64,000 nt of DNA from an uncultured Bacteroidales bacterium (GCA_934667175.1 CAKULN010000009.1:1-64000), one strand, 5' to 3'; shown: positions 23,106 through 33,154, counted from the first letter of the stretch. Numbers and translations are program-made. Notes: generated from the sequence alone by a model not told the origin.

Positions 23106-24740
23106 TTACTTGAGTGAACGCACAACGCGGAATCCCATGATGTCGTAGATCACAGCGCCGCTGCCCGGACTGTCGCTGGTCTTGCAGTTGGCGTTCTGCA
23201 TCCGCCAGGTCTTCACTGAGCAATTGCCTGTGTAGGTTCTGTAGCATCCGCCTCTTGTGATGACATACTGATCAATCATATCTCGTGGAGTCTCAGGTCC
23301 CCAAGGGTCTGTTTCCTCGGCATCCGAGGCATAGTCCAATGAGATGTACCATTCGCCGGTCATCTCTTCGATGTTGCCGCAAAGATCGTAAATGCCAAGG
23401 GCGTTCGGCTTCTTAAGGCCGACCACATGGACATGCTCCTCGTCCCCTATCTTGGAGTTATCCTCGTACCATCCGACCTCGTCGATGTTGTCGCTTCCGG
23501 CGAAATAGAAAGGATACTTCTCGTTTTCGGGGCCGCCTTTGGATGCATATTCAAACTCGGCGTTGGTCGGAAGGCGGTAGCCGTTGGCCTCCTTGTTTCT
23601 GGTGACTGTGGCCTCCAGCAATTCCTTGCCGGTCTCCTTGTCCCACTGGGTGTTGGAGAACGTGTAAACCGGAGTGTAGCCTTTCTGCTCGCTAAGTTTG
23701 TTGCAGTAGTTCATCGCCTCGTAAAGGGTCACTTTTGAGACAGGGTAAAGGTCGTTGCTCTTGTCGTTTGACGGATTGTAGCCCATCACCTGAAGGAATT
23801 CCCTCTGGGTGACCTCGTAGCGTCCCATCTCAAAGGCTGAGATGTTCACCTTGTGGGAGTTCTTTTGGTCCTGAGCGTTCTTTACCGTCTTGAAATACTC
23901 GCTTGGCTGCTTGCCGAGGATGAACGAGCCAGCTCCGATGGCCACCATGTCGAACGCCTTGAAGTTCGGGTTGGTCTCCTTTTCGGTTCCGGGAGTTGTT
24001 CCGCCACCGCCTGTGGAATTGGTTGTAACCACCGCGAAATAGGTCTTGCTGTCCATTGTCTTCTCGTTGATGACAAGGTATTGGACAGCCTCCGTGAAGT
24101 CAGCGGCGACTCCGCTGCCCGGAGTGACCGTAGAGCCTTCCGTGACGACTATGACCGGCTTGAGTGCGGTGACATCCGTGCCTTCTGGCATGGTGATCGT
24201 GATTGTCGGGTAGCTGATCTGGCTTGAGATCTGTCCGGGGATGATGAACTGTGTGATAGCCGCGCCGGTCTCGGTGCCGGGTGTCGGATCCTCGCCCCCA
24301 CCGCCGCTCCCGGCATTCTGCATGACAGTTATCGTGTAGGTGCTGACTGGTGTGTCATTCTGGTAGGCGGTGACGTCAATCGTGGTCTGGCGCGGATTGG
24401 CGGTCGTGTTCTTGGCCACAGACAGGGACAGACGCGCCTTGCTGCAGGTAGCGACGCACCAAATCTTATCCGCCGTCGGAATCTCGGTCTTCAATTTGTA
24501 ATCACCGAGGTTGTTGTCATTGATGTCAACGAAAGAGATGGCGCTTGTCATCACTCCCGACTTATCAACGGTAAGTATGCCGTTCTCCTGGTCGAAAGAG
24601 ACAATCCCTTCCGGGATCTGCGAGATTTCCGCCGAAAGCTCGACTTTCGCTACCGGGTCATCGCCGGTCCCTTCGCATGAAGCGAAGGCGAACAGCGCGG
24701 CGAGTCCGGACAGAATGTATGATGATATCCTGAATTTCAT
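23106..24740 (-). CDS. BACON/SUMF1-domain lipoprotein (locus A, second copy)
   Basis: Lipoprotein signal with cysteine at residue 22 (ALFAFASC). Residues about 75-145 look like a BACON domain (WCVATCSKARLSLSVAKN), followed by a Ser/Gly-rich linker, a second all-beta domain near 160-245 resembling DUF5018-type modules, and a SUMF1/FGE-like domain from about 265 (MVAIGAGSFILG, MGRYEVTQREFLQVMG, YRLPTNAEFEYASKGG, LGIYDLCGNIEEMTGEW, ending MGFRVVRSLK). FGE enzymes oxidise a sulfatase cysteine, but many SUMF1 proteins are non-catalytic binding proteins. The C-terminal motif has RGGCYR and GNCS, not the usual copper-site spacing, so oxidase activity is doubtful. Last gene of the locus A operon. Confidence 0.85.
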   Translation of the reverse strand: MKFRISSYILSGLAALFAFASCEGTGDDPVAKVELSAEISQIPEGIVSFDQENGILTVDKSGVMTSAISFVDINDNNLGDYKLKTEIPTADKIWCVATCSKARLSLSVAKNTTANPRQTTIDVTAYQNDTPVSTYTITVMQNAGSGGGGEDPTPGTETGAAITQFIIPGQISSQISYPTITITMPEGTDVTALKPVIVVTEGSTVTPGSGVAADFTEAVQYLVINEKTMDSKTYFAVVTTNSTGGGGTTPGTEKETNPNFKAFDMVAIGAGSFILGKQPSEYFKTVKNAQDQKNSHKVNISAFEMGRYEVTQREFLQVMGYNPSNDKSNDLYPVSKVTLYEAMNYCNKLSEQKGYTPVYTFSNTQWDKETGKELLEATVTRNKEANGYRLPTNAEFEYASKGGPENEKYPFYFAGSDNIDEVGWYEDNSKIGDEEHVHVVGLKKPNALGIYDLCGNIEEMTGEWYISLDYASDAEETDPWGPETPRDMIDQYVITRGGCYRTYTGNCSVKTWRMQNANCKTSDSPGSGAVIYDIMGFRVVRSLK

Positions 24741-24766
24741 AGTATTGTCTTGTTTGTTTATTTTAT

Positions 24767-26011
24767 TTATTTGATGTATCTGACCACACGGAATCCGGTT
24801 GTGCCTCTTGTCTCAGGACCAGGCTGATAGTTCGAGTCCCAGAGCTTGCCTTTGTATTCCGGGCCGTTGTAGTAGCCGCCTTTGATGATCTTGCCTCCGT
24901 TCCTGCTTTCCGGCGCTCCTACAGGGTCGGTCTCAGGATCGGTTGTCTGGAGTTCGTCGTTGTACTTGTAGGCCCAGTCGTAGCACCATTCCGAGACGTT
25001 GCCGCTCATGTCGTACAGCCCAAGGGCGTTCGGTTTTTTCTTGGCGACCTCGTGAAGGGCCTCGTTATCGCCTATCTTTGAGTTATCCTTGTACCAGCCG
25101 ACCTCGTCAAACACGTCGGAGCCGGCGAATATCGTAGGATTCTTGAGTCCTTCCTCTCCTCCTTTGGCCGCGAATTCCCATTCCGCCTCGGTAGGAAGCC
25201 TGTAGCCGTTGCCGGCAGTGGCAGGATCGAACTTATAGTCCTGCATTTTCATGTAGCTCCAGCCATCGGACACTTCGATGATCTCTCCTGGAGTGTAGAC
25301 AGGAGCCAGCCCTTCTTTCTCGCTGAGCTTGTTGCAGAACTCGCAAGCCTCAGACCATGTCATTTTGTTTACAGGGTAGTTGTCTCCGACAAATTTTGAA
25401 TAGGAAGGGTTCTTCCCCATAATCTCTTCATAGAGTTTCTGGGTGACGACAGTGGTCGCGATGTAGTAGCCCTTGGAGAGAGTCACGTCATGGGCGTAGG
25501 CCTGCGCATACGTTGTGCCGTCCACATTGTTCTTATTCTCCGCAAACCTAAATGTTCCTGGCTTCACGATGACCATGTCGAACGCTGACGCGAAGGCGTT
25601 CTGGTTCACTGTCAGTGTCAGAGGGGTGAGAGTGGCTGTCTCGTCGCTGCACACGACAGCGAGGTCCACAGTGCCTGTCTTTGCGGTTTTCTCGGCTGTA
25701 GGCTCTGTGGACAGTGTGAGCACATCGCCTTCAATGCTGGCGACGCACCAGTCAGCGTTGGATTTTGCTGAATATGTGTAGGTGACATCCGCCTCCGGAG
25801 CGTTTGTGACCATCGCGAGCGGCAGGGCTATCTGTCCGCCGGAATATTCAAAGGTGACTTCGGTTCCGTTCGCGGAAGCACCCTCGGAGGTCTGTGGCTC
25901 TGAGATGGTGAGATTTCCGTTGATGATCAACTTGTCATCCTTGCAGGATGAGAATGCGGCGCAGAACAGCGCGCAAGCGCAACTCAATGCGTAAAATCTA
26001 CTTGTTTTCAT
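24767..26011 (-). CDS. BACON/SUMF1-domain lipoprotein (locus A, first copy)
   Basis: Lipoprotein with cysteine in AAFSSCKDD near residue 23. A BACON-like beta domain (residues 35-140, DWCVASIEGDVLTLSTEPT) is followed by a SUMF1/FGE-like domain (MVIVKPGTFRF, YYIATTVVTQKLYEEIMGKN, YRLPTEAEWEFAAKGG, LGLYDMSGNVSEWCYDW, TGFRVVRYIK). It is a tandem paralogue of the neighbour; both share the stretch DEVGWY-DNSKIGD. The C-terminal region IIKGGYYNG has no cysteine, so it cannot be a copper FGE and is more likely a surface binding or structural protein. 414 residues. Confidence 0.85.
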   Translation of the reverse strand: MKTSRFYALSCACALFCAAFSSCKDDKLIINGNLTISEPQTSEGASANGTEVTFEYSGGQIALPLAMVTNAPEADVTYTYSAKSNADWCVASIEGDVLTLSTEPTAEKTAKTGTVDLAVVCSDETATLTPLTLTVNQNAFASAFDMVIVKPGTFRFAENKNNVDGTTYAQAYAHDVTLSKGYYIATTVVTQKLYEEIMGKNPSYSKFVGDNYPVNKMTWSEACEFCNKLSEKEGLAPVYTPGEIIEVSDGWSYMKMQDYKFDPATAGNGYRLPTEAEWEFAAKGGEEGLKNPTIFAGSDVFDEVGWYKDNSKIGDNEALHEVAKKKPNALGLYDMSGNVSEWCYDWAYKYNDELQTTDPETDPVGAPESRNGGKIIKGGYYNGPEYKGKLWDSNYQPGPETRGTTGFRVVRYIK

Positions 26012-26044
26012 TCGTTTTTTGATTTAATTGTTAAAATGGGATTC

Positions 26045-27361
26045 TTAATTGTTCAACGGATAGTACTGCGTGGCGCGGTAGACAGTGAAATAGTTGTCCT
26101 TGTCTTCCTCGTCAGTGAACTTGATCCATTGAGGGTTCTTGATGTCATCGACTGTCAGGGTGAAGGTGCGCTGCTTGTCGTTGCCCAGCGGGGTGATGAT
26201 GTAGTTGAAGTAGTAGCCGGTGTAGTAGTCCTTGCCTGTCTGGCTGCCTTCCTGGCTGAACTTCATAGAGATCCTGTCCTCCCCTTTTATCTCATAGTCA
26301 AAGGCCAGATAGCCTTTGCCGCCTGAGTTGGTGCAGTAGAAGTTGAAGGCGTAGAAGTCCCCGTAATAGTTACTGATGTTTCCTAAATAGCAATAGGTGA
26401 TGTTGTCTCCGGCGGCTTTAAGGGCCTCGGCAGCCTTGTCCCAGAGTCTTTTTCCGTAATCGCTGAGCCCCTTGTAGGAGAAGAACCAGTTCTTGTCCAT
26501 CAGATAATCGGTGATCGTCGGGTAAGTCGGGGCAAAGTACCCTTCGGCACCGTCGTTGACAGGAATGAAAGCTCCGTCATCGCCCATGTCAGGGCTGTAG
26601 ACAAGTCCGTCAATCTTTTCCTCGCCAAGTTCGACCGGCTTGTAGAAAGAGACTCCCATCAGATTCACAATGAACGGATAGGACGTTGTGACCTGCTCTC
26701 CGTCAACCTCACTGAAGACTTCGAGGGTTCTGCCGTTGAAACGGGCGTCATATTTCGTCCCGTCGGCTTGGTATCTCACCCGGGTGTATCTGGAAATGGC
26801 GCTCTCCTCTTCCTTTATCGCGGAGATGTAGTCATCCCAGGAGATAGATATCGGCATCGGGGTCATCGTCATCCTTGAGCCACTCTTCCGGCCTTTGAGG
26901 ATTATCTTGTCATCATGCAGTTCAAGGACGTTGAACTCGAAATCGCCTTCGAATCCATAGCCGGCTCCATTCCCTCCGCTTGTCTCGGGATCGGCAAAGT
27001 AGTGTATCACCTCGTTGTAGGTGTCGAAGGCCAAGACGCAGCCTGCGCTTTGGTAGATGGTGTAGGTGCTTGTGGCTGTCTTGCCTGGGCCTGCCACCTC
27101 GCTTCCGGCCTTCACCTTGTTCCCCTCGGTGAACGACAGAAGGACGTTGAAGCCGCCGTAGTACTGTCCGGAGGATGGGTAATATTCAAGTAGCCAACCG
27201 TTCGGACAGCTGGTCAGGGTCTCGTTCAGCTTCTCGGCGAGAGCTTCCGCGCGGTTCGCGGATGATTCGTCAAAGATTGGGTCGATCTTCGACACGCACG
27301 CCTGTGCCATCAGTGCGGCCAGAGCCGCGGACAGTAAATATTCAGTGATTCTCTTGATCAT
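26045..27361 (-). CDS. DUF4302-family lipoprotein
   Basis: The N-terminal lipoprotein signal ends in ALMAQAC (cysteine near residue 22). The next part, EALAEKLNETLTSCPNGWLLEYYPSS, is characteristic of DUF4302 proteins, which occur in Bacteroidales SusC/SusD loci next to zinc metallopeptidases. The remaining 390 residues are rich in aromatic residues and beta structure. Function is unknown; a surface-exposed ligand-binding role fits the context. 438 residues; 12 bp from the metallopeptidase gene. Confidence 0.85.
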   Translation of the reverse strand: MIKRITEYLLSAALAALMAQACVSKIDPIFDESSANRAEALAEKLNETLTSCPNGWLLEYYPSSGQYYGGFNVLLSFTEGNKVKAGSEVAGPGKTATSTYTIYQSAGCVLAFDTYNEVIHYFADPETSGGNGAGYGFEGDFEFNVLELHDDKIILKGRKSGSRMTMTPMPISISWDDYISAIKEEESAISRYTRVRYQADGTKYDARFNGRTLEVFSEVDGEQVTTSYPFIVNLMGVSFYKPVELGEEKIDGLVYSPDMGDDGAFIPVNDGAEGYFAPTYPTITDYLMDKNWFFSYKGLSDYGKRLWDKAAEALKAAGDNITYCYLGNISNYYGDFYAFNFYCTNSGGKGYLAFDYEIKGEDRISMKFSQEGSQTGKDYYTGYYFNYIITPLGNDKQRTFTLTVDDIKNPQWIKFTDEEDKDNYFTVYRATQYYPLNN

Positions 27362-27372
27362 AAATCAGTCTT

Positions 27373-28242
27373 CTAAAGTGTTGTCAAATCGAGTTGGGAG
27401 AGATTCCCGGAACGTGTCTGGACGATGTCCCGGAGTTTGTCTATGTCAATGCCCCAACTTTCCTGAAGGTAGCTCCTTACGATTTCGAATTTCTTTGTCA
27501 GTTTCTCTCCGCCTTCCTCTCCGGCGTTGGCCATGACGCTTTCCCAGTAGCCTTTAGCGTGGGTGACATAGTTTGAGATGATCTCCACGAAATCCTCGTC
27601 CGGACTGTAGCTGGCGTAGCGTGTGACGTAGCCCATGGCATTAGCCGCCGCGTCATTCTCAAGGTTCAGCCAGCTCGGCCCCTGGTAGTCAGTTGAGATC
27701 AGATTGAAGTCTGTGGAATAGTTCTTCGTCTGATGCAGGATGTGGGCGAACTCGTGGTGCATGGTCTTGAAGAACCATTCGTTGAGGAAGTCAATGCTCA
27801 GACTGGCCGGGTTGAGCTCGTTGACGTTGTAGAGTGTGATCTTCAAACCTCCCTCCGCTGTTCCCAGCACAACCGAACCCTGGCTGTTGTAAGCCTTGGA
27901 GCCGATGAGCTGGATCATTCTCGGACAGTAGGTCTTGATGAAAGTGTCGCCGAGCAACTCGTTGTAAGAGTCTATCCAAAGGTACTTTGTCAGTTTGGCC
28001 ATCGCCACGGCCTTGTCATATTCGGCTGGAATCAGGTTGTAGCTGTTGTCTGACTCGCGGTCGATGTACTTGTAGTTGAACTGAATATTATAGGGCTCCA
28101 CATAGTTCAGCAGCAGCCATGTGTCGAACGCGCCTCTTTCCGGAGCATCGGTGTCGAAGATGCTCTTCGGATCAAGTTTCTCCTCTGAGCAGGAGACCAG
28201 CGCGGCGGCCATAATGAAGAATGAATATATCAATTTTCTCAT
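27373..28242 (-). CDS. Putative zinc metallopeptidase lipoprotein
   Basis: Lipoprotein (cysteine 18 in AAALVSCSEE) with the zincin motif HEFAH at residues 163-167, followed by ILHQTKNY. A third zinc ligand is not obvious, but acidic residues lie downstream in FVEIISNYVTHAKGYWE. It matches the family annotated as putative zinc-binding metallo-peptidase, found beside SusC/SusD and DUF4302. Probably cleaves protein or peptide at the cell surface to supply the SusCD importer. 289 residues, 14 bp after the SusD gene. Confidence 0.87.
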   Translation of the reverse strand: MRKLIYSFFIMAAALVSCSEEKLDPKSIFDTDAPERGAFDTWLLLNYVEPYNIQFNYKYIDRESDNSYNLIPAEYDKAVAMAKLTKYLWIDSYNELLGDTFIKTYCPRMIQLIGSKAYNSQGSVVLGTAEGGLKITLYNVNELNPASLSIDFLNEWFFKTMHHEFAHILHQTKNYSTDFNLISTDYQGPSWLNLENDAAANAMGYVTRYASYSPDEDFVEIISNYVTHAKGYWESVMANAGEEGGEKLTKKFEIVRSYLQESWGIDIDKLRDIVQTRSGNLSQLDLTTL

Positions 28243-28256
28243 CGTGTTTTCTCCTT

Positions 28257-29807
28257 TTAGTTGTTTCTCGGATTCGCCTCAAGCCCGGCGGCGATCACTT
28301 CCTGTGGAATCTGTACGGCTCTTCTCGGATCGTTCACAAGCAGCTCGTCATCGGACTTGCCGCTTCTTGCGTGCGAATATTCCATCCCGTACCTCTTTAT
28401 GTCATTCCATCTCAACCCTTCGTGCACCGTGATCACCCTTCTCAGATGCAGGACACACTGGATAAGGTTCTCTGTGTCGCTGTCTGGTATGGTGAATCCT
28501 TGAGGGTGCAGTTCCTTTTTGATGGACCGTTGGCTGCTCTTCTTAAGGTGCAGAGGCATGTAGGACTTGGATGCGAAATAGTTGATGATCTGACTCTCTG
28601 TCATGTGTGTTCCTGCCATGGAGTTCAGAAGCACATTGATGTCAGCCACGGCCCCGTCCTTGTCCTGAGGCGTTTTCAACAGTTTCGCCTCGGCCCTGCA
28701 AAGCAGGAGTTCGTCGGTGGAGAAGGCCACGTTGACAAGGTGCAGGTAGCCGATGCCGGCGGTCTTGTCGGTATATTCAAAATACCCGAGAAGCTTAGGC
28801 AATGAATATTTCTGCTCGAATCCCCAGATTCCGTTGGACATGTAGAGTTTGTTGTAGCCTCCCCAAGGGCCGGGAAGTATCTCGTTCAGCATTATGTCGT
28901 AGGCACTGCCGTAGCGAAGCCCTATGGCGTAGGGACCCTGGACATAAGGCCAGGATGAACTGGCTGTCAGGAGAAGCAGATTGCAGGATTCGTTGTTGGA
29001 GATGTAGGAGTTGCATCTGAGCTCGAAGTCCGTGGCCAGTTCGCTGAAGGCTTTCCAGTTTCTCACCGAGCCGGCCGGATTTGAGCCCAGAACCTTGTCG
29101 GCATATTCGATCACCTTGTCGAATCTGTGGTAGTAGAGGTTGAACCTCGCCGCGAATGCGTAGGCGGCCTTTTGGTTGAAGTGGTACTTGGGAACCGTGT
29201 AGATGTCGTCGTTGATCAGTGGCAGCGCTTCCTCTATGTCGCGGTCGATCATCTCGTAGGTGTGCGCGAGCGTTCCGCGCTCGATTCCTTCCGGGAGTAC
29301 CGTCGTTTCCGGCTCGGTGGTGTAAGGAATCCCGAGGACTGTTTCAGCCGTGGCCGCGTCGTACGGCAGGCAGAACAGGTTCGCGAGCTGGAAATGAGCG
29401 AAGGCCCGGCAGATGAGGGCCTCGCCTCTTTGCGCGTCATAAGACGATCCACCTCCGAGTTCTTCTATGGCGTTGAGTGCCTGGTTGGCGGAAGCGATCG
29501 CGTTGTAGTGCGCGTCCCAGACACTTTTCGGGGCGTCCGTGTCATCGGTTGTGATGTCTTTCCATTGGTAGGCGTCTCCGCACACCTGACCGTAGGTGTC
29601 GTATTGCGATCCGTTGTCGGTCACATTGTCGGAGGATAGTTCTGAAATCAGCATCGTGGAGACCGTCGGGTAGGCGGAGACGAGCATTTTCGTGACCTTG
29701 TCCTTTGAGTCGATCTCGATTCTGTCGTCCGGAACCGTGTCCAGAAATCCATCGCATGAGACGGCGGCCAGCGGAATGACCGATAAGTATAATAATGCTT
29801 TGTTCAT
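28257..29807 (-). CDS. SusD/RagB-family nutrient-binding outer-membrane lipoprotein (locus A)
   Basis: Surface lid protein that binds substrate above its SusC partner. Lipoprotein cysteine 18 in PLAAVSCDGFLDTVP, a typical SusD start. Helical TPR-like framework segments (ALNAIEELGGG, RGEALICRAFAHFQLANLFCLPY, then KAAYAFAARFNLYYHRFDK) match the family. The C-terminus has the usual RRVITVHEGLRWNDIKRYGMEY and DPRRAVQIP. 516 residues; lies 21 bp after SusC. Confidence 0.93.
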   Translation of the reverse strand: MNKALLYLSVIPLAAVSCDGFLDTVPDDRIEIDSKDKVTKMLVSAYPTVSTMLISELSSDNVTDNGSQYDTYGQVCGDAYQWKDITTDDTDAPKSVWDAHYNAIASANQALNAIEELGGGSSYDAQRGEALICRAFAHFQLANLFCLPYDAATAETVLGIPYTTEPETTVLPEGIERGTLAHTYEMIDRDIEEALPLINDDIYTVPKYHFNQKAAYAFAARFNLYYHRFDKVIEYADKVLGSNPAGSVRNWKAFSELATDFELRCNSYISNNESCNLLLLTASSSWPYVQGPYAIGLRYGSAYDIMLNEILPGPWGGYNKLYMSNGIWGFEQKYSLPKLLGYFEYTDKTAGIGYLHLVNVAFSTDELLLCRAEAKLLKTPQDKDGAVADINVLLNSMAGTHMTESQIINYFASKSYMPLHLKKSSQRSIKKELHPQGFTIPDSDTENLIQCVLHLRRVITVHEGLRWNDIKRYGMEYSHARSGKSDDELLVNDPRRAVQIPQEVIAAGLEANPRNN

Positions 29808-29827
29808 AGTGTCTTGATCAATAAATT

Positions 29828-32800
29828 TTAGATTCCAAGTCTTAACGTCATGGTGAACTGTCTCGGGACAGGGGAGGCCACGCCTCCGGTGTTGAAGAAT
29901 TCAGGATCCTGTCCGTTCAGTTTCTTGTCCGAATAGATAAGGAACAGGTTGGTCGCCTGGATCTTGAGCGAAAGGTCACTAACTTTGAGCTTAGAGATCA
30001 TATTCTTTGGAAATGAGTAGGTGATCGAGATCTCTTTCATTCTGATGAAATCGCCTTTGGCTATCCTCTCTGTGGAGTAATTGTAGGCGTTGTAGGCGTA
30101 ACTCAGGTACGGATCCTGCTGGTTCGCCCGCTTGTCCGCGATCACCGGCACGTTGGTGACTTTCTCGTCGCCGCCGGCGGTCCATCTGTTGATGAACTCC
30201 CGAGGCATGGCGTCAAGGTCGCTGTAGACATTGTGGAACACCGGGTCGAGGCGGATGACATTGCCGAATGAATATGTGATGAAAGCGTTCAGGGTGAATC
30301 CTTTGTACCGGAAAATGTTGCCGAGGCTTCCTGTCACGGTCGGATCTGTCGGTCCCTCGTAGACCAGATGGTCTTTCTTGAGCTGTTCCTGAAAGTTGAT
30401 GTCGCTGACTGTCAGTTCTCCGTCCTCGTTGATGAAAGTAGGGTAGCCGTTCTCGTTGAGCCCTTGGAAGTCCATTGAGAACAGGGCCCTGACCGGATAG
30501 CCTTCCATGGCGAAGCCGTTGCCGCTGATCATGTCCATCACAGAAGCGTTGGACTGCAGGTCGGTTACCTCATTCTTCGCATTGGAGAAGATGAAGTCTG
30601 TGTTCCAGCTGAAATCCTGAGTCTTGATGTTGTGTGTGGAGACAGTCAGTTCCACTCCGCTGGATTTCATGCTGGCGACATTGGCGAACTTCGCCAGCTG
30701 GCCGCCGGTGCCTTTGGTGTAGATCAGACCGATCAGGTCGAAGTTGTTTCTCTTGTACCAATCGGCCTCTACGTTGATCCTGTTGTCTATGAATCCGATT
30801 TCCGCTCCGATGTTGAGCTCGTGCTTCTTCTCGTAGGTCAGCTCGCTGTTCTCGACATTGGACAGTATGAGGCCGGACTCTTTGACGGAGGTGAACGGAC
30901 GCCATGTGTTGTAGCTGTTTATGATCGCCTTGGAGTTGCTCACGCTTGCCGGGCCCCTGTCCGCGGTCAATGAATATGATGCCTTCAGCGTCATGTTGGA
31001 GACCACGTCCCTGATCGGCTGCCAGAACTCTTCCTCATGGGCGTTCCATGCTGTGGAGACGTTCCAGGTAGGCAGCCATCTGGCCTTGCGGCTCTTGCCG
31101 AGCTTGTTTGATCCCTCGTAACGGATGGTCCCGTTCAAGGTGTATTTCCCTTTGTAGGAATATGTCCCAGTCCCGAAGAATGAGACTTCCCGCTGCCTGG
31201 TTCTGTCCACAGAGTAGTAGCCGGCGTTCTCCTCGTTACCCTGCTTGAAGTAGAGGTAGTCGTACGATGGAAGCATACCTAAGTCGTACTGCATTCCGAC
31301 ACCGTTGAACCAGGTCCTCTCCCTGTCCACGGCATTGGTCTCCATTCCGCCGAACATATTCATTATGTGATCTTCTCCGAAGACATTATTGTAGCTTGCG
31401 GTGGCCCTGAAGTCGTAGCTTTCCATTGAATATTTCGTCTCGCGGTAAAAGCCTCCGACCGGAAGCACCGAGACCGGAAGGGAATTGGCCTTGTCGGGGT
31501 CGGTGTAGAGCCAAGGGTTGGCGCTGCGCATTGTGGCGTCGTCCATCGCCCTGAACGCCCATGCCTGGTTCGAGTAGTCGGTAATGGTGTGCGCCTGGAC
31601 TGTCGATGATGTTTTGTAGGCTCCCAGCACGGACAATTCCAGAGGCTTGACCGGATGCCATTTCATCTCTCCCTGGAACTTGAGGTCGGTGACCTTCAGG
31701 TCGATGTAGTTGTTCTCAAGCTCGTGCAGGATGTTGAACGGCGCGTAGTTGCGGACATAATATTCATTGGCGTCCAATGTCCTGGACGTGTTGAGGGCGT
31801 AGGAGTACGGGTTGATGTCGAAATCCCTTCTGACCTCGCCGCTGAGCGGATCCACTGAAGAACTCAACGTCCCCGGAGCTCTCTGCTTTCTGTAGGAGGC
31901 GTTGCCGATAAGGTTCAGGGACAGCGTCTCTGTGATGTGATAGAGAGCGTTCAGGTTGGCCGTGTAGCGCTTTACAGAGCTCTGCTTTGTCCATCCCGGA
32001 TCGTTCATCACGCTGAGTGAAGTGTAGTAGGACGCTTTCTCCGTGCCGCTTGACATGCTTACAGCATGGTTTCTGGAGATGTTGTCGTTGAACAGGATGT
32101 CGAACCAGTCGGTGTTTCTGTATTCGGCTTCCTGAAGGTAGGCTTTCCTGGCCTCATCCGTGTTCATCAGACCGAACGAGCCGCTGGTCGCGTCGTATTC
32201 GTTGATCAGGTGGTACATTTTTCCGTACACGCCACTGTTGGACGCCCGGTAGACATCCGCGAGATTAAGGTAGCCGGCCTGCTCCATCTCTTTGTAGACA
32301 CCCATCTGCTCCTGTGAGTTCAGAATGTTGAAACGTCGGTAGGTAGGTTTGAGACGGTAGCTGTACTCTCCCGTGTATGTGATTTTGTTGCTTCCGGCAT
32401 GTCCTTTCTTTGTGGTGACGACGATTACACCGGCCATCGCGCGGGCTCCATAGATTGAGGTCGCCGAGCCGTCTTTCAGAATCTGAAAACTCTCGATGTC
32501 GTCGGCGTTGAGGCCTGCTATGGCGGAACTGATCAGGGTGACCGCGTCTCCGCTGGAAAGGTTGTCCGCATCGACTTCGGCCACGTCCTCCATGATCACT
32601 CCGTCCACAACCCACAGCGGTTTGGAACTGCCGTAGATGGAAGTCGCGCCCCGGACTCGGATCTTAGGGGATGTTCCGAAAGTTCCCGACACATTCTGTA
32701 CGGACACTCCGGCGGCTCTCCCCTCAAGAGCCCGGCTTATCTCGGCGACTCCGTCCAGTTTGACATCGTCGGCGCTCAGTTTTGTGGTGGCTCCGGTGAA

Positions 32801-33154
32801 GAGACGCTTGTCCATCTTCTGCATTCCGGTCACGACGACTCCCTCAAGGACTTCAGTGTCTGGATCCAGGGTGATATTCATCTCTCCGCCTGTGATGGAC
32901 ACGTCCTTGGGCTTCATGCCAAGACAGCTGATTTCAAGGATTTTCGCAGACGTACTGACTCTCAAAGAGAATTTTCCGTCAATGTCTGTGATGGTGGCGT
33001 TTTTCGTTCCCTTTTCCAAGACGGCGGCCCCTATGACGGGCAGGTTGTCTTCGGAGGAAATGACCACACCGTTGACAATCCGGGAGTCTTGTCCAAACAA
33101 ACACCCGAAGCCTGCGATGACGCAGGCGATCATCAAGCATAAGAAGTGCTTCAT
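29828..33154 (-). CDS. SusC/RagA-family TonB-linked outer-membrane transporter (locus A)
   Basis: TonB-dependent importer, here of unknown substrate, possibly peptide given the peptidase neighbour. A signal peptide (residues 1-21) is followed by a carboxypeptidase-D-like domain (VNGVVISSEDNLPVIGAAVLEKG), the plug (LEGVVVTGMQKMDKRLFTG, ALEGRAAGVSVQ, WVVDGVIM, FQILKDGSATSIYGARAMAGVIV) and a long beta barrel ending in FTMTLRLGI. 1108 residues is normal for SusC. It is the first gene of the locus A operon and has a long, structured leader upstream. No FecR or anti-sigma gene is adjacent. Confidence 0.95.
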   Translation of the reverse strand: MKHFLCLMIACVIAGFGCLFGQDSRIVNGVVISSEDNLPVIGAAVLEKGTKNATITDIDGKFSLRVSTSAKILEISCLGMKPKDVSITGGEMNITLDPDTEVLEGVVVTGMQKMDKRLFTGATTKLSADDVKLDGVAEISRALEGRAAGVSVQNVSGTFGTSPKIRVRGATSIYGSSKPLWVVDGVIMEDVAEVDADNLSSGDAVTLISSAIAGLNADDIESFQILKDGSATSIYGARAMAGVIVVTTKKGHAGSNKITYTGEYSYRLKPTYRRFNILNSQEQMGVYKEMEQAGYLNLADVYRASNSGVYGKMYHLINEYDATSGSFGLMNTDEARKAYLQEAEYRNTDWFDILFNDNISRNHAVSMSSGTEKASYYTSLSVMNDPGWTKQSSVKRYTANLNALYHITETLSLNLIGNASYRKQRAPGTLSSSVDPLSGEVRRDFDINPYSYALNTSRTLDANEYYVRNYAPFNILHELENNYIDLKVTDLKFQGEMKWHPVKPLELSVLGAYKTSSTVQAHTITDYSNQAWAFRAMDDATMRSANPWLYTDPDKANSLPVSVLPVGGFYRETKYSMESYDFRATASYNNVFGEDHIMNMFGGMETNAVDRERTWFNGVGMQYDLGMLPSYDYLYFKQGNEENAGYYSVDRTRQREVSFFGTGTYSYKGKYTLNGTIRYEGSNKLGKSRKARWLPTWNVSTAWNAHEEEFWQPIRDVVSNMTLKASYSLTADRGPASVSNSKAIINSYNTWRPFTSVKESGLILSNVENSELTYEKKHELNIGAEIGFIDNRINVEADWYKRNNFDLIGLIYTKGTGGQLAKFANVASMKSSGVELTVSTHNIKTQDFSWNTDFIFSNAKNEVTDLQSNASVMDMISGNGFAMEGYPVRALFSMDFQGLNENGYPTFINEDGELTVSDINFQEQLKKDHLVYEGPTDPTVTGSLGNIFRYKGFTLNAFITYSFGNVIRLDPVFHNVYSDLDAMPREFINRWTAGGDEKVTNVPVIADKRANQQDPYLSYAYNAYNYSTERIAKGDFIRMKEISITYSFPKNMISKLKVSDLSLKIQATNLFLIYSDKKLNGQDPEFFNTGGVASPVPRQFTMTLRLGI

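Noticed and set aside
23106-26011. Sulfatase-maturating (formylglycine-generating) enzymes
   Set aside because: Both SUMF1 proteins lack the usual cysteine arrangement and no sulfatase is nearby; a non-catalytic role fits better.
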